Below, piece after piece: positions 42,290 to 53,117 of a stretch of 64,000 nt of DNA. A program made the position numbers and the translations under genes. Location: NCBI RefSeq assembly GCF_012034245.1, contig NZ_JAATEO010000001.1, forward strand, positions 287,702 to 351,701, written 5' to 3'. The DNA is from Micromonospora thermarum. GTDB taxonomy: Bacteria; Actinomycetota; Actinomycetes; Mycobacteriales; Micromonosporaceae. Under the pieces are notes generated by a model. It was not told where the DNA came from, did not search any database, and saw only the letters and a program-made list of their open reading frames with translations. Positions within the stretch are counted from its first letter, which is position 1. Each line of letters begins with the position of its first letter.

Positions 42290-43465
42290 GTGAGTTCCAA
42301 GGACTGGATCGAGAAGGACTACTACGCCGTCCTGGGCGTGCCGAAGGCCGCCTCCGCTGACGACATCAAGAAGTCGTACCGGAAGCTGGCGCGCGAGTCG
42401 CACCCGGATCACAACCCCGGCGACCCCAGGGCCGAGGAGCGCTTCAAGGCGGTCTCCGAGGCGTACGCGGTGCTCGGCGACGAGGCCAAGCGCCGCGAGT
42501 ACGACGAGATGCGCTCTCTGTTCGGCTCGGGCGCGTTCCGCCGCGGCGCCCGCGGTGGGGGGCAGCCCGGCGGCATGCCGTTCGACGTCTCCGACCTCTT
42601 CGGCGGCGGCGCGGCGGGCGCCGACCGGCGCTTCGGCGGCGCCGGCTTCCAGGACCTGTTCAGTTCGATCTTCTCGGGCGGTGGCGGCGCCGCGCCCCGG
42701 GGTCCGTCCCGGGGGCGGGACGTCGAGGCCGAGGTAGCGCTCGACTTCGACGACGCCGTACGCGGGGTGACCCTCCCGCTGACGCTGCGCGCTCCCGGCG
42801 TGTGCGACACCTGCCACGGGAGCGGGGCGAAGCCGGGCACCCAGCCGCGCGCGTGCCCGGTCTGCCACGGCGCCGGCGTGACCACCCGCAACCAGGGGTC
42901 GTTCAGCTTCTCCGAGCCGTGCCGCAACTGCCAGGGCGTCGGCACGATCGTCGAGGAGAAGTGCCCGGAGTGCCAGGGCACCGGCGGGGTCACCAAGACC
43001 CGGACGCTCAACGTCCGGTTCCCGGCCGGTGTGGCCGACGGTCAGCGGATTCGGCTGGCCGGGCGGGGCGAGCCCGGTGAGCGCGGCGGACCGGCCGGCG
43101 ACCTGTACGTCCACGTCAAGGTGCGCCCGGACGACGTGTTCGGGCGGTCCGGTGACGACCTCACCCTGACCGTGCCGATCACCTTCGCCGAGGCCGTGCT
43201 CGGCACCGATCTGCGGGTACCCACGCTCGACGGCGCGGTGATCCTGCGGGTGCCGCCCGGTACGCCGAGCGGGCGCGTCCTGCGCGCGCGGGGCAAGGGG
43301 GTGGTCCGCAAGGACGGCCGGGCCGGGGACCTGCTGGTCACCCTGGACGTGGCGGTCCCGGCGACGCTGTCGGACGAGGCCCGTGCGGCGTTGGAGACGT
43401 TCGCCGCGCAGACCCCGCCGGCCGCCCGGGAACATCTCGACGCGCGGGTACGTCGAGTCAGTTGA
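42290..43465 (+). CDS. dnaJ: Chaperone DnaJ (type I, Hsp40)
   Basis: A 391-residue co-chaperone. The J domain (about 8-75) has the HPD motif in [10 protein letters not shown]; a Gly/Phe-rich stretch follows (about 78-140); then four zinc repeats [24 protein letters not shown] and CPECQGTG; then the C-terminal substrate domains. GTG at 42290 lies after GGAAGGGGG. It stimulates DnaK ATP hydrolysis. It is the DnaJ1-type copy of the dnaK operon, 48 bases before hspR. Confidence 0.96.
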   Translation: MSSKDWIEKDYYAVLGVPKAASADDIKKSYRKLARESHPDHNPGDPRAEERFKAVSEAYAVLGDEAKRREYDEMRSLFGSGAFRRGARGGGQPGGMPFDVSDLFGGGAAGADRRFGGAGFQDLFSSIFSGGGGAAPRGPSRGRDVEAEVALDFDDAVRGVTLPLTLRAPGVCDTCHGSGAKPGTQPRACPVCHGAGVTTRNQGSFSFSEPCRNCQGVGTIVEEKCPECQGTGGVTKTRTLNVRFPAGVADGQRIRLAGRGEPGERGGPAGDLYVHVKVRPDDVFGRSGDDLTLTVPITFAEAVLGTDLRVPTLDGAVILRVPPGTPSGRVLRARGKGVVRKDGRAGDLLVTLDVAVPATLSDEARAALETFAAQTPPAAREHLDARVRRVS

Positions 43466-43513
43466 CGTGGTGTTTCAGTGGGCCCTGTGCAGTACGTGCG
43501 GAGGTGAGCGGGG

Positions 43514-43954
43514 ATGTCGGACAAGTTCGTCGGCGTGGATGACCCTGCCTACGAGGCCAAGGTACTGATGATCTCGGTGGCGGCGCGGATGGCGGGCATG
43601 CACCCGCAGACGCTCCGCCAGTACGACCGGCTCGGCCTGGTGCAGGCCGGTCGGGCGGCCGGGGGCGGTCGCCGGTACAGCGTCCGGGACGTGGTGCTGC
43701 TGCGCGAGGTGCAGCGGCTCAGCCAGGACGACGGCATCAACCTGGCCGGCGTCAAGCGGATCATCGGGCTGGAGCGGCTGCTGGAGCAGGCGCAGCAGCG
43801 GGTGGCCCGGCTGGAGGCGGAGCTGGACGCCGCGTACCGCCGGATCGCCGAGCTGGAGGCGATCGCCCGCTTCCCCGGCAGCGACCTGGTGCCCACCAAC
43901 CGCACCTCGACCGCGCTGGTGGTCTGGCGTCCCCGCCGGAACCCCGAACGCTGA
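43514..43954 (+). CDS. hspR: Heat-shock repressor HspR (MerR family)
   Basis: A 146-residue MerR-family repressor. The winged helix-turn-helix spans about residues 18-85 with RMAGMHPQTLRQYDRLGLVQ and RRYSVRDVVLLREVQRL, then a coiled-coil helix (LEQAQQRVARLEAELDAAYRRIAEL). It binds HAIR sites such as those at 39473 and 49899 and, in streptomycetes, needs DnaK as a co-repressor. ATG at 43514 follows GGAGGTGAGCGGGG. Last gene of dnaK-grpE-dnaJ-hspR. Confidence 0.95.
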   Translation: MSDKFVGVDDPAYEAKVLMISVAARMAGMHPQTLRQYDRLGLVQAGRAAGGGRRYSVRDVVLLREVQRLSQDDGINLAGVKRIIGLERLLEQAQQRVARLEAELDAAYRRIAELEAIARFPGSDLVPTNRTSTALVVWRPRRNPER

Positions 43955-43976
43955 CGGTTCGCCTCGCCGATCGCGC

Positions 43977-44014
43977 CGAACGGCGGTGTCCCTCGCCCGG
44001 GACGCCGCCGTTCG
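43977..44014 (+). terminator. Terminator of the dnaK operon
   Basis: A 16-bp stem (43977-43992 with 43999-44014) with one G-T pair and a six-base loop, 23 bases after the hspR stop. Confidence 0.8.
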
Positions 44015-44111
44015 CCGTGTCGCGGGTTTCTCCGCGCCGCGCATGGGTGGTCCGCTAGCCTCTGAATCAGGTTCAACCAACTCAATCCGGACTCCGATGG
44101 CAGGGGGAGCC

Positions 44112-44309
44112 ATGGCGGAATCGGCGAAGAAGGTTGCCCAGCAGACGGAAGACCGGCTTGAGCAGGTGGCCGAGAGCGTCCGGAGGAAGTTCGACAAGGT
44201 CACCGAGGGGACGTTCGGCGACAAGATCAAGGAGGGGCGGTTCGCCGACGCCGTCGATCACGGGATCGACCAGGGGCGCCGCGAGAGCCGCAACCCGAAG
44301 ACGGGCTGA
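44112..44309 (+). CDS. Small charged helical protein, unknown function
   Basis: A 65-residue hydrophilic protein, mostly helical, starting MAESAKKVAQQTEDRLEQVA and ending DHGIDQGRRESRNPKTG. ATG at 44112 lies after AGGGGGAG; an in-frame ATG at 44097 would add five residues. It resembles in size and composition the small stress or antitoxin-like proteins of actinobacteria, but I do not recognise the family. It sits alone between terminators just after the heat-shock operon; no toxin-like gene is next to it. Confidence 0.65.
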   Translation: MAESAKKVAQQTEDRLEQVAESVRRKFDKVTEGTFGDKIKEGRFADAVDHGIDQGRRESRNPKTG

Positions 44310-44331
44310 CCGACCGACGTCAGCCGACGTG

Positions 44332-44362
44332 CGGGCCGGGACCCACGGGGGGTCCCGGCCCG
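44332..44362 (+). terminator. Terminator of the 65-residue protein gene
   Basis: A 13-bp stem (CGGGCCGGGACCC at 44332-44344 with 44350-44362) and loop ACGGG, 22 bases after the stop. Confidence 0.75.
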
Positions 44363-44386
44363 TTCGCACACCCGCACCCCGGCTCG

Positions 44387-44449
44387 GGTTGATCATGGAG
44401 TTGGCGGGCGATTTAGAGATCAACTCGCCCGCCAACTCCATGATCAACC
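44387..44449. repeat. 25-bp perfect palindromic element
   Basis: A perfect 25-bp inverted repeat (44387-44411 with 44425-44449) with a 13-base loop, core GGTTGATCATGGAGTTGGC. It lies between convergent genes. A second element with a similar core (TTGACCATGAGGTTGACGGC) is at 52562 and a weaker relative at 34460. The shared core and positions suggest a dispersed Micromonospora-type repeat that also works as a terminator. Confidence 0.85.
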
Positions 44450-44482
44450 AGGAACAAGCAGGGGGTGGGTGGGGTGGGTGGG

Positions 44483-44914
44483 TTACGCCAGGCGGCGGTT
44501 TTCCCGGACCAGGCCGCCTTCGCACCAGTCGCGGTAGACGAACAGGTCCGGCCGGGCCAGCAGCACCCGGCTGTTGTGCGCCCACGTGCGCATCAGGTCG
44601 TCGCCGTCCCGCTCGGCCTGCTCCACCAGCTTGCGGAAGCGGCGCTTCGGGTGGGCGCGGAAGTTCGTCCGGATCCCGTCCGCCGCGTAGATGTAAAGGC
44701 AGTGCAGCGCGAAGCGGCGGGCCGGGCAGGCCGGGTCCATGGCGAGGTCGAAGAGGGTCAGCACCAGCCGGTCACCGGAGACCAGCAGGTCCCAGTCCGG
44801 CGGCATGGAGGTCAGCGGCACCGAGTCGGGGTGGTACGCCCACGCCCGCAACTCCGCCGGCGACGGGTCGACAGGGTTGGCGAAGCCGTGGAACGTCGAT
44901 TCCTGCACGCTCAC
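44483..44914 (-). CDS. Conserved hypothetical protein
   Basis: A 143-residue soluble protein that I do not place in a family. It has VPLTSMPPDWDLLVSG, LHCLYIYAADGIRTNF, a basic HPKRRFRKLVEQAERDG and a C-terminal NSRVLLARPDLFVYRDW segment, with strong codon bias for real coding. GTG at 44914 is chosen as the likely start after GGAAGGTTGGCC; longer open extension upstream is not protein-like. It is convergent with the 65-residue gene. Confidence 0.65.
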   Translation of the reverse strand: MSVQESTFHGFANPVDPSPAELRAWAYHPDSVPLTSMPPDWDLLVSGDRLVLTLFDLAMDPACPARRFALHCLYIYAADGIRTNFRAHPKRRFRKLVEQAERDGDDLMRTWAHNSRVLLARPDLFVYRDWCEGGLVRENRRLA

Positions 44915-45094
44915 CGGCCAACCTTCCCGCTTTTTCGGCGCGGGGCGACGTACACCCGCGAACCCATGGCTGCTGGGGCGAAACGGTAACGCGGAGGGGC
45001 GACCAGCGGTAGACCCTGCCGGAAGCAATTCGGCAACCGTTGGCCGGCCGGCTCCGAGCGTACGGGTCGAAACCGGCCGGGACGACGGAAACCG

Positions 45095-46300
45095 TCAGTC
45101 GGCGACGGGCACCGGCTTGGCCCGCTGCGCCGCCGCCCGGCGCCGCAGCCAGCCCTTGAACCAGCCGAGGTCGGGCACCCGTGCCAACATCGGCCCGGTC
45201 ACGACCGTGATCAACACGTACGCCGTGGCGAGTGCGGCCAACCGCGGCTCGACGCTCCCGGCCGCCACCGCAAGACCGGCGATGACGATGGAGAACTCCC
45301 CGCGCGGCACCAGGGCGAGGCCGGCACGCCAGCGGCCGGGCTCGGCGATGCCGACCCGCCGGGCGGCGAGGTAGCCGGTCAGCGTCTTCGTCCCCATCGT
45401 GATCACGGCCAGCGCGAGCGCCGGCAGCAGCACCGGCGGGATGTCCCGCGGGTCGGTCACCAGCCCGAAGAAGAGGAAGAACACCGCAGCGAACAGGTCC
45501 CGCAGCGGGGTCAGCAGCTCAGTGGCGTGGTGCGCCACCGGCCCGGAGATCGCGATGCCGACCAGGAACGCGCCGACGGCGGCCGACACCTGGAGCTTCG
45601 CGGCCACCCCGGCGACCAGCAGGGTCAGGCCGAGCACGCCCAGCAGCAGCGCCTCCGGGTCGCGCGCCGACATGACGTTCGAGATGACCCTGCCGTACCG
45701 GATCGCCACCACCAGCACGACCAGCACCGTCGCGACCGCGACGCCGAGCGCGATCCCGCCCGCGATCAGCCCGGTCCCGGCCAGGACGGCGGTGACTAGG
45801 GGCAGGTAGAAGGCCATCGCCAGGTCCTCGATGACCAGCACCGACAGCACCACCGGGGTCTCCCGGTTACCGAGCCGGCCCAGGTCGGCGAGCACCTTCG
45901 CGATGACCCCGGACGACGAGACCCAGGTGATGCCGCCGAGCACGACGGCGGCCACCCAGTCCCAGCCGAGCAGCAGCGCGAAGGCGGCGCCCGGCAGCGC
46001 GTTCAGCGCCCCGTCGATGAGCCCGGCCGGGGCGGCGGCCCGCAGGTTGCCGACCAGTTCGCCGGCCGAGTACTCCAGGCCGAGCATGACCAGCAGCAGG
46101 ATCACGCCGATCTCGGCGCCGACCGCGAAGAACTCCTCGCTGGCTTTGAACTCGAACACGCCGCCGTGCCCGAAGACCAGGCCGGCGAGCAGGTAGAGCG
46201 GGATGGGGGAGAGGCCGATCCGTCGGCTGAGCCGGCCGAGCAGGCCGAGCAGGAACAGCAGCGCGCCGACCTCGATGAGCAGCGATGTGGTCTCGTGCAT
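45095..46300 (-). CDS. CPA2-family cation:proton antiporter (Kef-like)
   Basis: A 401-residue protein with about 12 membrane spans, the size of a CPA2 (KefB/KhtU-like) antiporter core. The conserved region around GGITWVSSSGVIAKVLADLGR and the ISGPVAHHATELLTPLRDLFAAVFFLFFGL stretch match the family; the lack of a TrkA-type cytosolic tail is explained by the separate regulatory subunit encoded five bases upstream. It would exchange K+ or Na+ for H+. ATG at 46300 is good. Confidence 0.88.
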   Translation of the reverse strand: MHETTSLLIEVGALLFLLGLLGRLSRRIGLSPIPLYLLAGLVFGHGGVFEFKASEEFFAVGAEIGVILLLVMLGLEYSAGELVGNLRAAAPAGLIDGALNALPGAAFALLLGWDWVAAVVLGGITWVSSSGVIAKVLADLGRLGNRETPVVLSVLVIEDLAMAFYLPLVTAVLAGTGLIAGGIALGVAVATVLVVLVVAIRYGRVISNVMSARDPEALLLGVLGLTLLVAGVAAKLQVSAAVGAFLVGIAISGPVAHHATELLTPLRDLFAAVFFLFFGLVTDPRDIPPVLLPALALAVITMGTKTLTGYLAARRVGIAEPGRWRAGLALVPRGEFSIVIAGLAVAAGSVEPRLAALATAYVLITVVTGPMLARVPDLGWFKGWLRRRAAAQRAKPVPVAD

Positions 46301-46305
46301 CCGCC

Positions 46306-46806
46306 TCAGCCGTCCGGCTCACCGTCGGCGAAGATGGCGGTCACGCCGTCGAGACCCTGCCGGGTCCCGACCACGACCACCACGTCACCGGCCGCGAAGC
46401 GGAACGAGGGATCCGGGGAGACGATCACCTCGCCGTGGCGCAGCACCGCCACGATCGAGGCCCCCGTGCGGGTGCGCGCCTTGGTGTCCCCCAGCTTCCG
46501 GCCGACGAACGCCGAGCCCGCCGGGATGGCGATCTGCTCGGTGAGCAGGCCGGCGGCCTGCTCCCGCAGGCCCGACAGCTGGCCGAGCATCAGCGACGCG
46601 CCGAGGATGTCGGCCAGCGCCTCCGCCTCGTCGTCGGTCAGCGGGATGTCGTGCTGGCAGGAGTCGGGATCGTCCGGGTCGTACAGGACGAGGTCGCGAC
46701 GGCCGTTGCGGTGGGTGACAACCCCCAGCCGGCGTCCGGATTCCGTCACCAGGTCATGACGTACGCCGATCCCCGGTAGGGCAGTCTGTTCGACACGTAC
46801 TCGCAC
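46306..46806 (-). CDS. TrkA-C domain regulatory subunit of the antiporter (KhtT-like)
   Basis: A 166-residue cytosolic protein: an N-terminal domain (MRVRVEQTALPGIGVRHDLV) and a C-terminal RCK_C/TrkA-C domain (about 85-160) with ARTRTGASIVAVLRHGEVI and FAAGDVVVVVGTRQGLDGV. In KhtTU such proteins bind cyclic dinucleotides or sense pH and gate the antiporter encoded next, which starts five bases after the stop. The pair forms a two-gene operon. Confidence 0.85.
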   Translation of the reverse strand: MRVRVEQTALPGIGVRHDLVTESGRRLGVVTHRNGRRDLVLYDPDDPDSCQHDIPLTDDEAEALADILGASLMLGQLSGLREQAAGLLTEQIAIPAGSAFVGRKLGDTKARTRTGASIVAVLRHGEVIVSPDPSFRFAAGDVVVVVGTRQGLDGVTAIFADGEPDG

Positions 46807-46837
46807 CCGGCAAGGCTAGCGCGTCACGGAGGTCGTC

Positions 46838-47938
46838 ATGATCGAGCGGCGTCTGCCCTGGCTGGCCGTGCTCCTGCCGCTCCTGACCGCCTGCTCGGTC
46901 GGGGACATCCGCCGCGATCCGCCCGCCCGGACGGTCCCCGCCGGGCCGTCCGCCGCCGTCTCGCAGACCCCCGGGCCTCCGCCCACCGCGGTCGCCGTCG
47001 CGGAGACGCGTCGCGTGCAGGTCGCGGTCCCCAAGGGGTACGACCACCCGTACGTCGAGTTCGTCGACGCCTCCCACGGCTACGCCCTCTTCGCCTCCTG
47101 CGGCGACCGGCCGCCGGGCGGGGACTGCCCCGCGCTGCTCTACGCCACAACGGACGGCGGCCGCTCGTGGCGGAAGCTCCGGCACCCGCGACCCGTCGCC
47201 GACAACCAGCAGGTGTACGTCGCCACCGGCGTGCTGACGCTGCTCAGCGAACCGTACGGCTGGTGGACCTCCACCGACGGCGGCCGGACCTTCCGGCACA
47301 CCGCCGGCGAGGCGGGGCCGGCCGAGTGGCGGGCCGCCCAGGGGCGCTTCCAGATCGTCGAGACCGAGGGCGGCGTGGGCCGCTGGGACGGCGACGGTCT
47401 GGACCGGCTTCCGGCGCAGCCGAGGGTACGGGGGTTGAACACGGTCGATGAGAGCAGAGGGTTGCTCGTCGCGGCCGGGGCGGCCGGCGGCCTCCCGTAC
47501 GCGGCGGTCTCCACCGACGAGGGGCGGAGCTGGCGGGCGACCCCGGTGCCGGCACCGGCATCCGGCGACGTGGGCATCACGCGGGTCGAGGCGGCGCCGG
47601 ACGGGGAGCTGTGGCTGATCGGCGAGCGGCCGGACCGCACGGGATTCCCGGCGCTGTGGCGCTGGGCCGGCTCCTGGCAGCCGGTACGCGCCGAGGGGCA
47701 TCCGGAGCGGGCGTCCCTGCCGGCACTGCTGGGCGGCGGGCGAGCGGCGGTGGTCAGCTCACGCGGGGCGGGCGTGGTGGCCGGCGGTCGCTACACCGAC
47801 GTGCCCTGGCCGGTGAGCCCCGAGCACTACCTCCGCGTCCTCGACGACGGCACCCTTACGGCGGCCGCCCCCCACGAACTGCTGCTGGCCCGACCCCCGT
47901 TCACCACCTGGACGAGGGTGGTGCTGGAGACGGCCTAG
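46838..47938 (+). CDS. Lipoprotein with BNR/sialidase-like beta-propeller
   Basis: A 366-residue predicted lipoprotein. The signal peptide MIERRLPWLAVLLPLLTAC ends with the lipobox LTAC, lipidated Cys at residue 19. The rest is a beta-propeller with Asp-box-like turns TTDGGRSWRKL, STDGGRTFRHT and STDEGRSWRAT. Such folds occur in sialidases and in photosystem-assembly YCF48-like proteins; no catalytic set is visible, so binding or scaffolding is likelier. ATG at 46838 lies after GGAGGT. Confidence 0.82.
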   Translation: MIERRLPWLAVLLPLLTACSVGDIRRDPPARTVPAGPSAAVSQTPGPPPTAVAVAETRRVQVAVPKGYDHPYVEFVDASHGYALFASCGDRPPGGDCPALLYATTDGGRSWRKLRHPRPVADNQQVYVATGVLTLLSEPYGWWTSTDGGRTFRHTAGEAGPAEWRAAQGRFQIVETEGGVGRWDGDGLDRLPAQPRVRGLNTVDESRGLLVAAGAAGGLPYAAVSTDEGRSWRATPVPAPASGDVGITRVEAAPDGELWLIGERPDRTGFPALWRWAGSWQPVRAEGHPERASLPALLGGGRAAVVSSRGAGVVAGGRYTDVPWPVSPEHYLRVLDDGTLTAAAPHELLLARPPFTTWTRVVLETA

Positions 47939-47964
47939 GTTTTCGGGATCGTGAGGACTTCGGC

Positions 47965-48003
47965 CCGCGCCCGCCGCCGGCAACGTCGCCGGGGCGGGCG
48001 CGG
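47965..48003. terminator. Hairpin between convergent genes
   Basis: An 11-bp outer stem (CCGCGCCCGCC at 47965-47975 with 47993-48003), with further inner pairing, between the lipoprotein gene and the epoxide hydrolase gene. Confidence 0.6.
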
Positions 48004-48012
48004 TCACGCGAG

Positions 48013-49149
48013 TCAGCTCAGGCTGGCGAAGAAGGCGCGGATGTCAGCGACCAGCACGTCGGTGGCCTCGTGTGCGGCGTAGTGGCCGCCGACGTCGCCG
48101 CGCCCGTCGACGTCCGCCGCGTACGCCGTCCAGCGCACGATGTTGGCGTGGTCGCGCTCGGCGAAGCGGCGGATCGACTGGAAGTCGCCGGGGAACATGG
48201 CCAGCGCGGTCGGCACCGTGGTCGGGCCGTCGGGCTGCTCGCCGGAGTGCGCGTCCTCCCAGTAGAACCGCATGGCCGAGGCGGCGGTGGCGGTGAGCCA
48301 GTAGAGCGCCACGTTGGCCACCACGAACTCGTCGTCGAGGCTCTCGTCGAAGAGTTGGGCGTTCCAGGCGAGCAGCCCGACCGGCGAGTCGGCCAGTGCG
48401 AACGCCAGGGTCTGCGGCTGCTGGCTGTGCACCTGGTTGAAGGAGAACTTGTTCTCGTAGAACCACTTGAGGTGCTTCAGCGCCGCCTGGTCGGCCTCGG
48501 AGAGGCCGGCGAACTCGGCCGGGTCGCCGGACGGGAACGAGAAGATCTGGGTTACGTGCACGCCGAGCACGTGTTCCGGGTGGATCCGGCCGAGCTCGGG
48601 TGAGATGAGCGAGCCGCCGTCGTTGCCGACCGCGCCGTAGCGCTCGTACCCCAGCCGGCTCATCAGCTCGGCCCAGGCGCGGGCGGTGCGGTAGCGGTTC
48701 CACCCGGCCTCGCCGGTCGGGCCGGAGAAGCCGAAACCCGGGATCGACGGGATGACCAGGTGGAACGCCGGCTCCGCGGGGTCGGCCGGCTCGGTGAGCG
48801 GGCCGATCACGTCCAGGTACTCCAGCACCGACCCGGGCCAACCGTGGGTGAGCACCAGCGGGGTGGCGTCCGGCCGGGACGACCGGACGTGCAGGAAGTG
48901 CACCCGCTGGCCGTCGATCTCGGTGACGAACTGCGGGTGGGCGTTCAGCCGCGCCTCGACCGCCCGCCAGTCGAACGTCTCCAGCCAGTAGGTGGCGAGG
49001 CCGCGGACCCGGTCGGTGGTCATCCCGTACGCGCCGCCCACGCCGGGCAGCTCGCCGGGCCAGCTGGTTCGGCGCAGCCGGTCGGCCAGGTCGTCCAGCG
49101 CGGCCTGCGGGATCTCGACGCGGAACGGGCGGATGTCGGTGCCGGTCAT
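48013..49149 (-). CDS. Epoxide hydrolase (alpha/beta fold)
   Basis: A 378-residue epoxide hydrolase. The N-terminal EHN region (about 1-110, FRVEIPQAALDDLADRLRRT) precedes the alpha/beta-hydrolase core. LTHGWPGSVLEYL forms the oxyanion region (HGxPGS) and AVGNDGGSLISPELG carries the nucleophile Asp; GGHYAAHEATD holds the late catalytic His. It hydrates epoxides to diols. ATG at 49149 follows AAGGAGAAGCC. The divergent TetR gene and two operators next to it suggest inducible control, possibly by the substrate. Confidence 0.9.
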   Translation of the reverse strand: MTGTDIRPFRVEIPQAALDDLADRLRRTSWPGELPGVGGAYGMTTDRVRGLATYWLETFDWRAVEARLNAHPQFVTEIDGQRVHFLHVRSSRPDATPLVLTHGWPGSVLEYLDVIGPLTEPADPAEPAFHLVIPSIPGFGFSGPTGEAGWNRYRTARAWAELMSRLGYERYGAVGNDGGSLISPELGRIHPEHVLGVHVTQIFSFPSGDPAEFAGLSEADQAALKHLKWFYENKFSFNQVHSQQPQTLAFALADSPVGLLAWNAQLFDESLDDEFVVANVALYWLTATAASAMRFYWEDAHSGEQPDGPTTVPTALAMFPGDFQSIRRFAERDHANIVRWTAYAADVDGRGDVGGHYAAHEATDVLVADIRAFFASLS

Positions 49150-49161
49150 GGCTTCTCCTTC

Positions 49162-49225
49162 GGAACGGAATGCTTCGTTCCGTTCGAAGATAGCAGAGCG
49201 GAACGATCCGTTCCACTGCTAATCT
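49162..49225. promoter_or_regulatory. Two TetR-type operators in a divergent promoter region
   Basis: Inverted repeats GGAACG-N8-CGTTCC (49162-49167, 49176-49181) and GGAACG-N3-CGTTCC (49200-49205, 49209-49214) share the half-site GGAACG. TAATCT at 49220-49225 is a -10 box for a leaderless TetR start at 49232; TATCTT on the minus strand (49187-49192) is a -10 box for the hydrolase. Both operators overlap one or other promoter, as expected for autoregulation and repression. Confidence 0.7.
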
Positions 49226-49231
49226 GGATCC

Positions 49232-49879
49232 ATGCCGAGCCCGACCGGAACGACCGCCGCGCCGCTGGCCGGCCGCCGCGCGCAGGCCGCGCGCAACGAC
49301 GCGGCGATCCTGGAGGCGGCGCGCGCCGTCTTCCTCGACGATTCGAAGGCGCCGATCGCCGCCGTCGCCGAACGCGCCGGCGTCGGCATCAGCGCCCTCT
49401 ATCGGCGGTACGCGAGCAAGGAGGACCTGCTCCGCCGGCTCTGCCACGACGGGCTGCGCCGGTACGTCGCCGAGGCCGAGGCGGCGCTCGCCGAGCCGGA
49501 CGGCTGGCAGGGCTTCGCCGGTTTCCTGGAGCGCGTGGTCGACGCCGACGTCCACTCGCTCACCGTCCACCTGGCCGGCACCTTCACCCCGACCGAGGAG
49601 ATGGGCCGGGACGCGCTGCGCGCCAACGAACTGACCACCGCACTGGTCGAGCGGGCCCGCGAGGCCGGGCGGCTGCGGCCCGACGTGGTGACCCAGGACG
49701 TCGGGCTGCTGCTGGAAGGGTGCGCCGCGCTGCGCGTACCGGATCCGGAGCGGACCCGGCAGTTGCGCCGCCGCCACCTGGCGGTGCTGTTGGCCGGCCT
49801 GGCCGTGGCCGACCCGCCGCTGCCCGGCCCGCCGCCGGCGGTCGGCGAGTTCGACTGGCGCTGGCGACGTCGCGAGTGA
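49232..49879 (+). CDS. TetR/AcrR-family repressor
   Basis: A 215-residue regulator. The N-terminal helix-turn-helix (about 20-65) reads ILEAARAVFLDDSKAPIAAV and VGISALYRRYASKEDLLRRL, the C-terminal part is helical and unlike-ligand-binding. ATG at 49232 is six bases after a -10 box, so it is probably leaderless. Its divergent partner is an epoxide hydrolase, and the two palindromic operators between them are the likely target. The inducer is unknown. Confidence 0.88.
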   Translation: MPSPTGTTAAPLAGRRAQAARNDAAILEAARAVFLDDSKAPIAAVAERAGVGISALYRRYASKEDLLRRLCHDGLRRYVAEAEAALAEPDGWQGFAGFLERVVDADVHSLTVHLAGTFTPTEEMGRDALRANELTTALVERAREAGRLRPDVVTQDVGLLLEGCAALRVPDPERTRQLRRRHLAVLLAGLAVADPPLPGPPPAVGEFDWRWRRRE

Positions 49880-49898
49880 CTCAGGTCACACCCGCAGG

Positions 49899-49919
49899 GT
49901 TGAGCGGAATAGGCTCAAC
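49899..49919 (+). promoter_or_regulatory. HAIR operator of clpB
   Basis: GTTGAGC-N7-GCTCAAC at 49899-49919 matches the HAIR layout with the same 7-base spacing as the dnaK site, with one symmetric change in each arm at both ends (C for T and G for C). A -10-like TAGGCT (49910-49915) lies inside it. HspR encoded at 43514 is therefore likely to repress clpB as well. Confidence 0.75.
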
Positions 49920-49965
49920 TCTGGGAGTGTCCGTACCAGTGGACAACGCCGATCCGGGGGAGCCC

Positions 49966-52557
<2,592 letters not shown>

Positions 52558-52561
52558 CCCG

Positions 52562-52619
52562 TTGACCATGAGGTTGACGGCGATGTCGATTCCTCGACCG
52601 CCGTCAACCTCATGATCAA
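52562..52619. repeat. Palindromic element after clpB
   Basis: A 21-bp inverted repeat (TTGACCATGAGGTTGACGGC... at 52562-52582 with 52599-52619) with one mismatch and a small inner pairing, five bases after the clpB stop. The core resembles the element at 44387. It probably terminates clpB and belongs to the same repeat family. Confidence 0.75.
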
Positions 52620-52667
52620 TTCGGTGGTGAGGGGTGGGGAGCGGCCGGTGGGGGTAGGAGACAGGGC

Positions 52668-53048
52668 GTGTTCGGGATCGGGAGGAAGAGGGGGCGGGAG
52701 CTGGCCGCCGCGCTCGCCGAGCTGCACCGCGCCGAGACGGTCGCGTTCGGGCCGGTGGGGATCGCCGGGTCGCTGCTGCCGGTGACCGAGGCGTACCGCC
52801 GGGTCGAGGCCGCGCTGGCCGACGACCCCGACGCGGTACGCGGGCAGCTCGACCGGCTGCTCGCCACCGGCTCGCCCGCCGGCAAGGTCTACGCGGCGGC
52901 CCTGCTGGAGCGGCTCGACCCGGCCGCCGGCCGGGCGGCCTGGGAGCGGCTCCGCGACGACCCCGCGGAGGTGCCCACGTTCACCGGCTGCGTCATGGAC
53001 CGCACGACCCTTCGGGAGTACGCCGGGGACCGCCTCGGCCAGCCGTGA
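52668..53048 (+). CDS. Conserved hypothetical protein
   Basis: A 126-residue soluble, helical protein: MFGIGRKRGRELAAALAELH, then GSLLPVTEAYRRVEAALADD, then a region LLATGSPAGKVYAAALLERLDPAAGRAAW that resembles a HEAT-like repeat. GTG at 52668 follows TAGGAGACAGG. It lies just after clpB but has its own ribosome-binding site. No known function is recognised. Confidence 0.7.
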   Translation: MFGIGRKRGRELAAALAELHRAETVAFGPVGIAGSLLPVTEAYRRVEAALADDPDAVRGQLDRLLATGSPAGKVYAAALLERLDPAAGRAAWERLRDDPAEVPTFTGCVMDRTTLREYAGDRLGQP

Positions 53049-53104
53049 TCAACCGGCCGGTGACGAGCGCCCGAACGGCTCTGCCGGTGCTGGCATCGCA
53101 GCCG

Positions 53105-53110
53105 TACCTT
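53105..53110 (+). promoter_or_regulatory. -10 box for a leaderless membrane protein gene
   Basis: TACCTT at 53105-53110 fits TANNNT and lies seven bases before the ATG at 53118, with no ribosome-binding site between, so the mRNA would be leaderless. Confidence 0.45.
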
Positions 53111-53117
53111 GCCTGAC

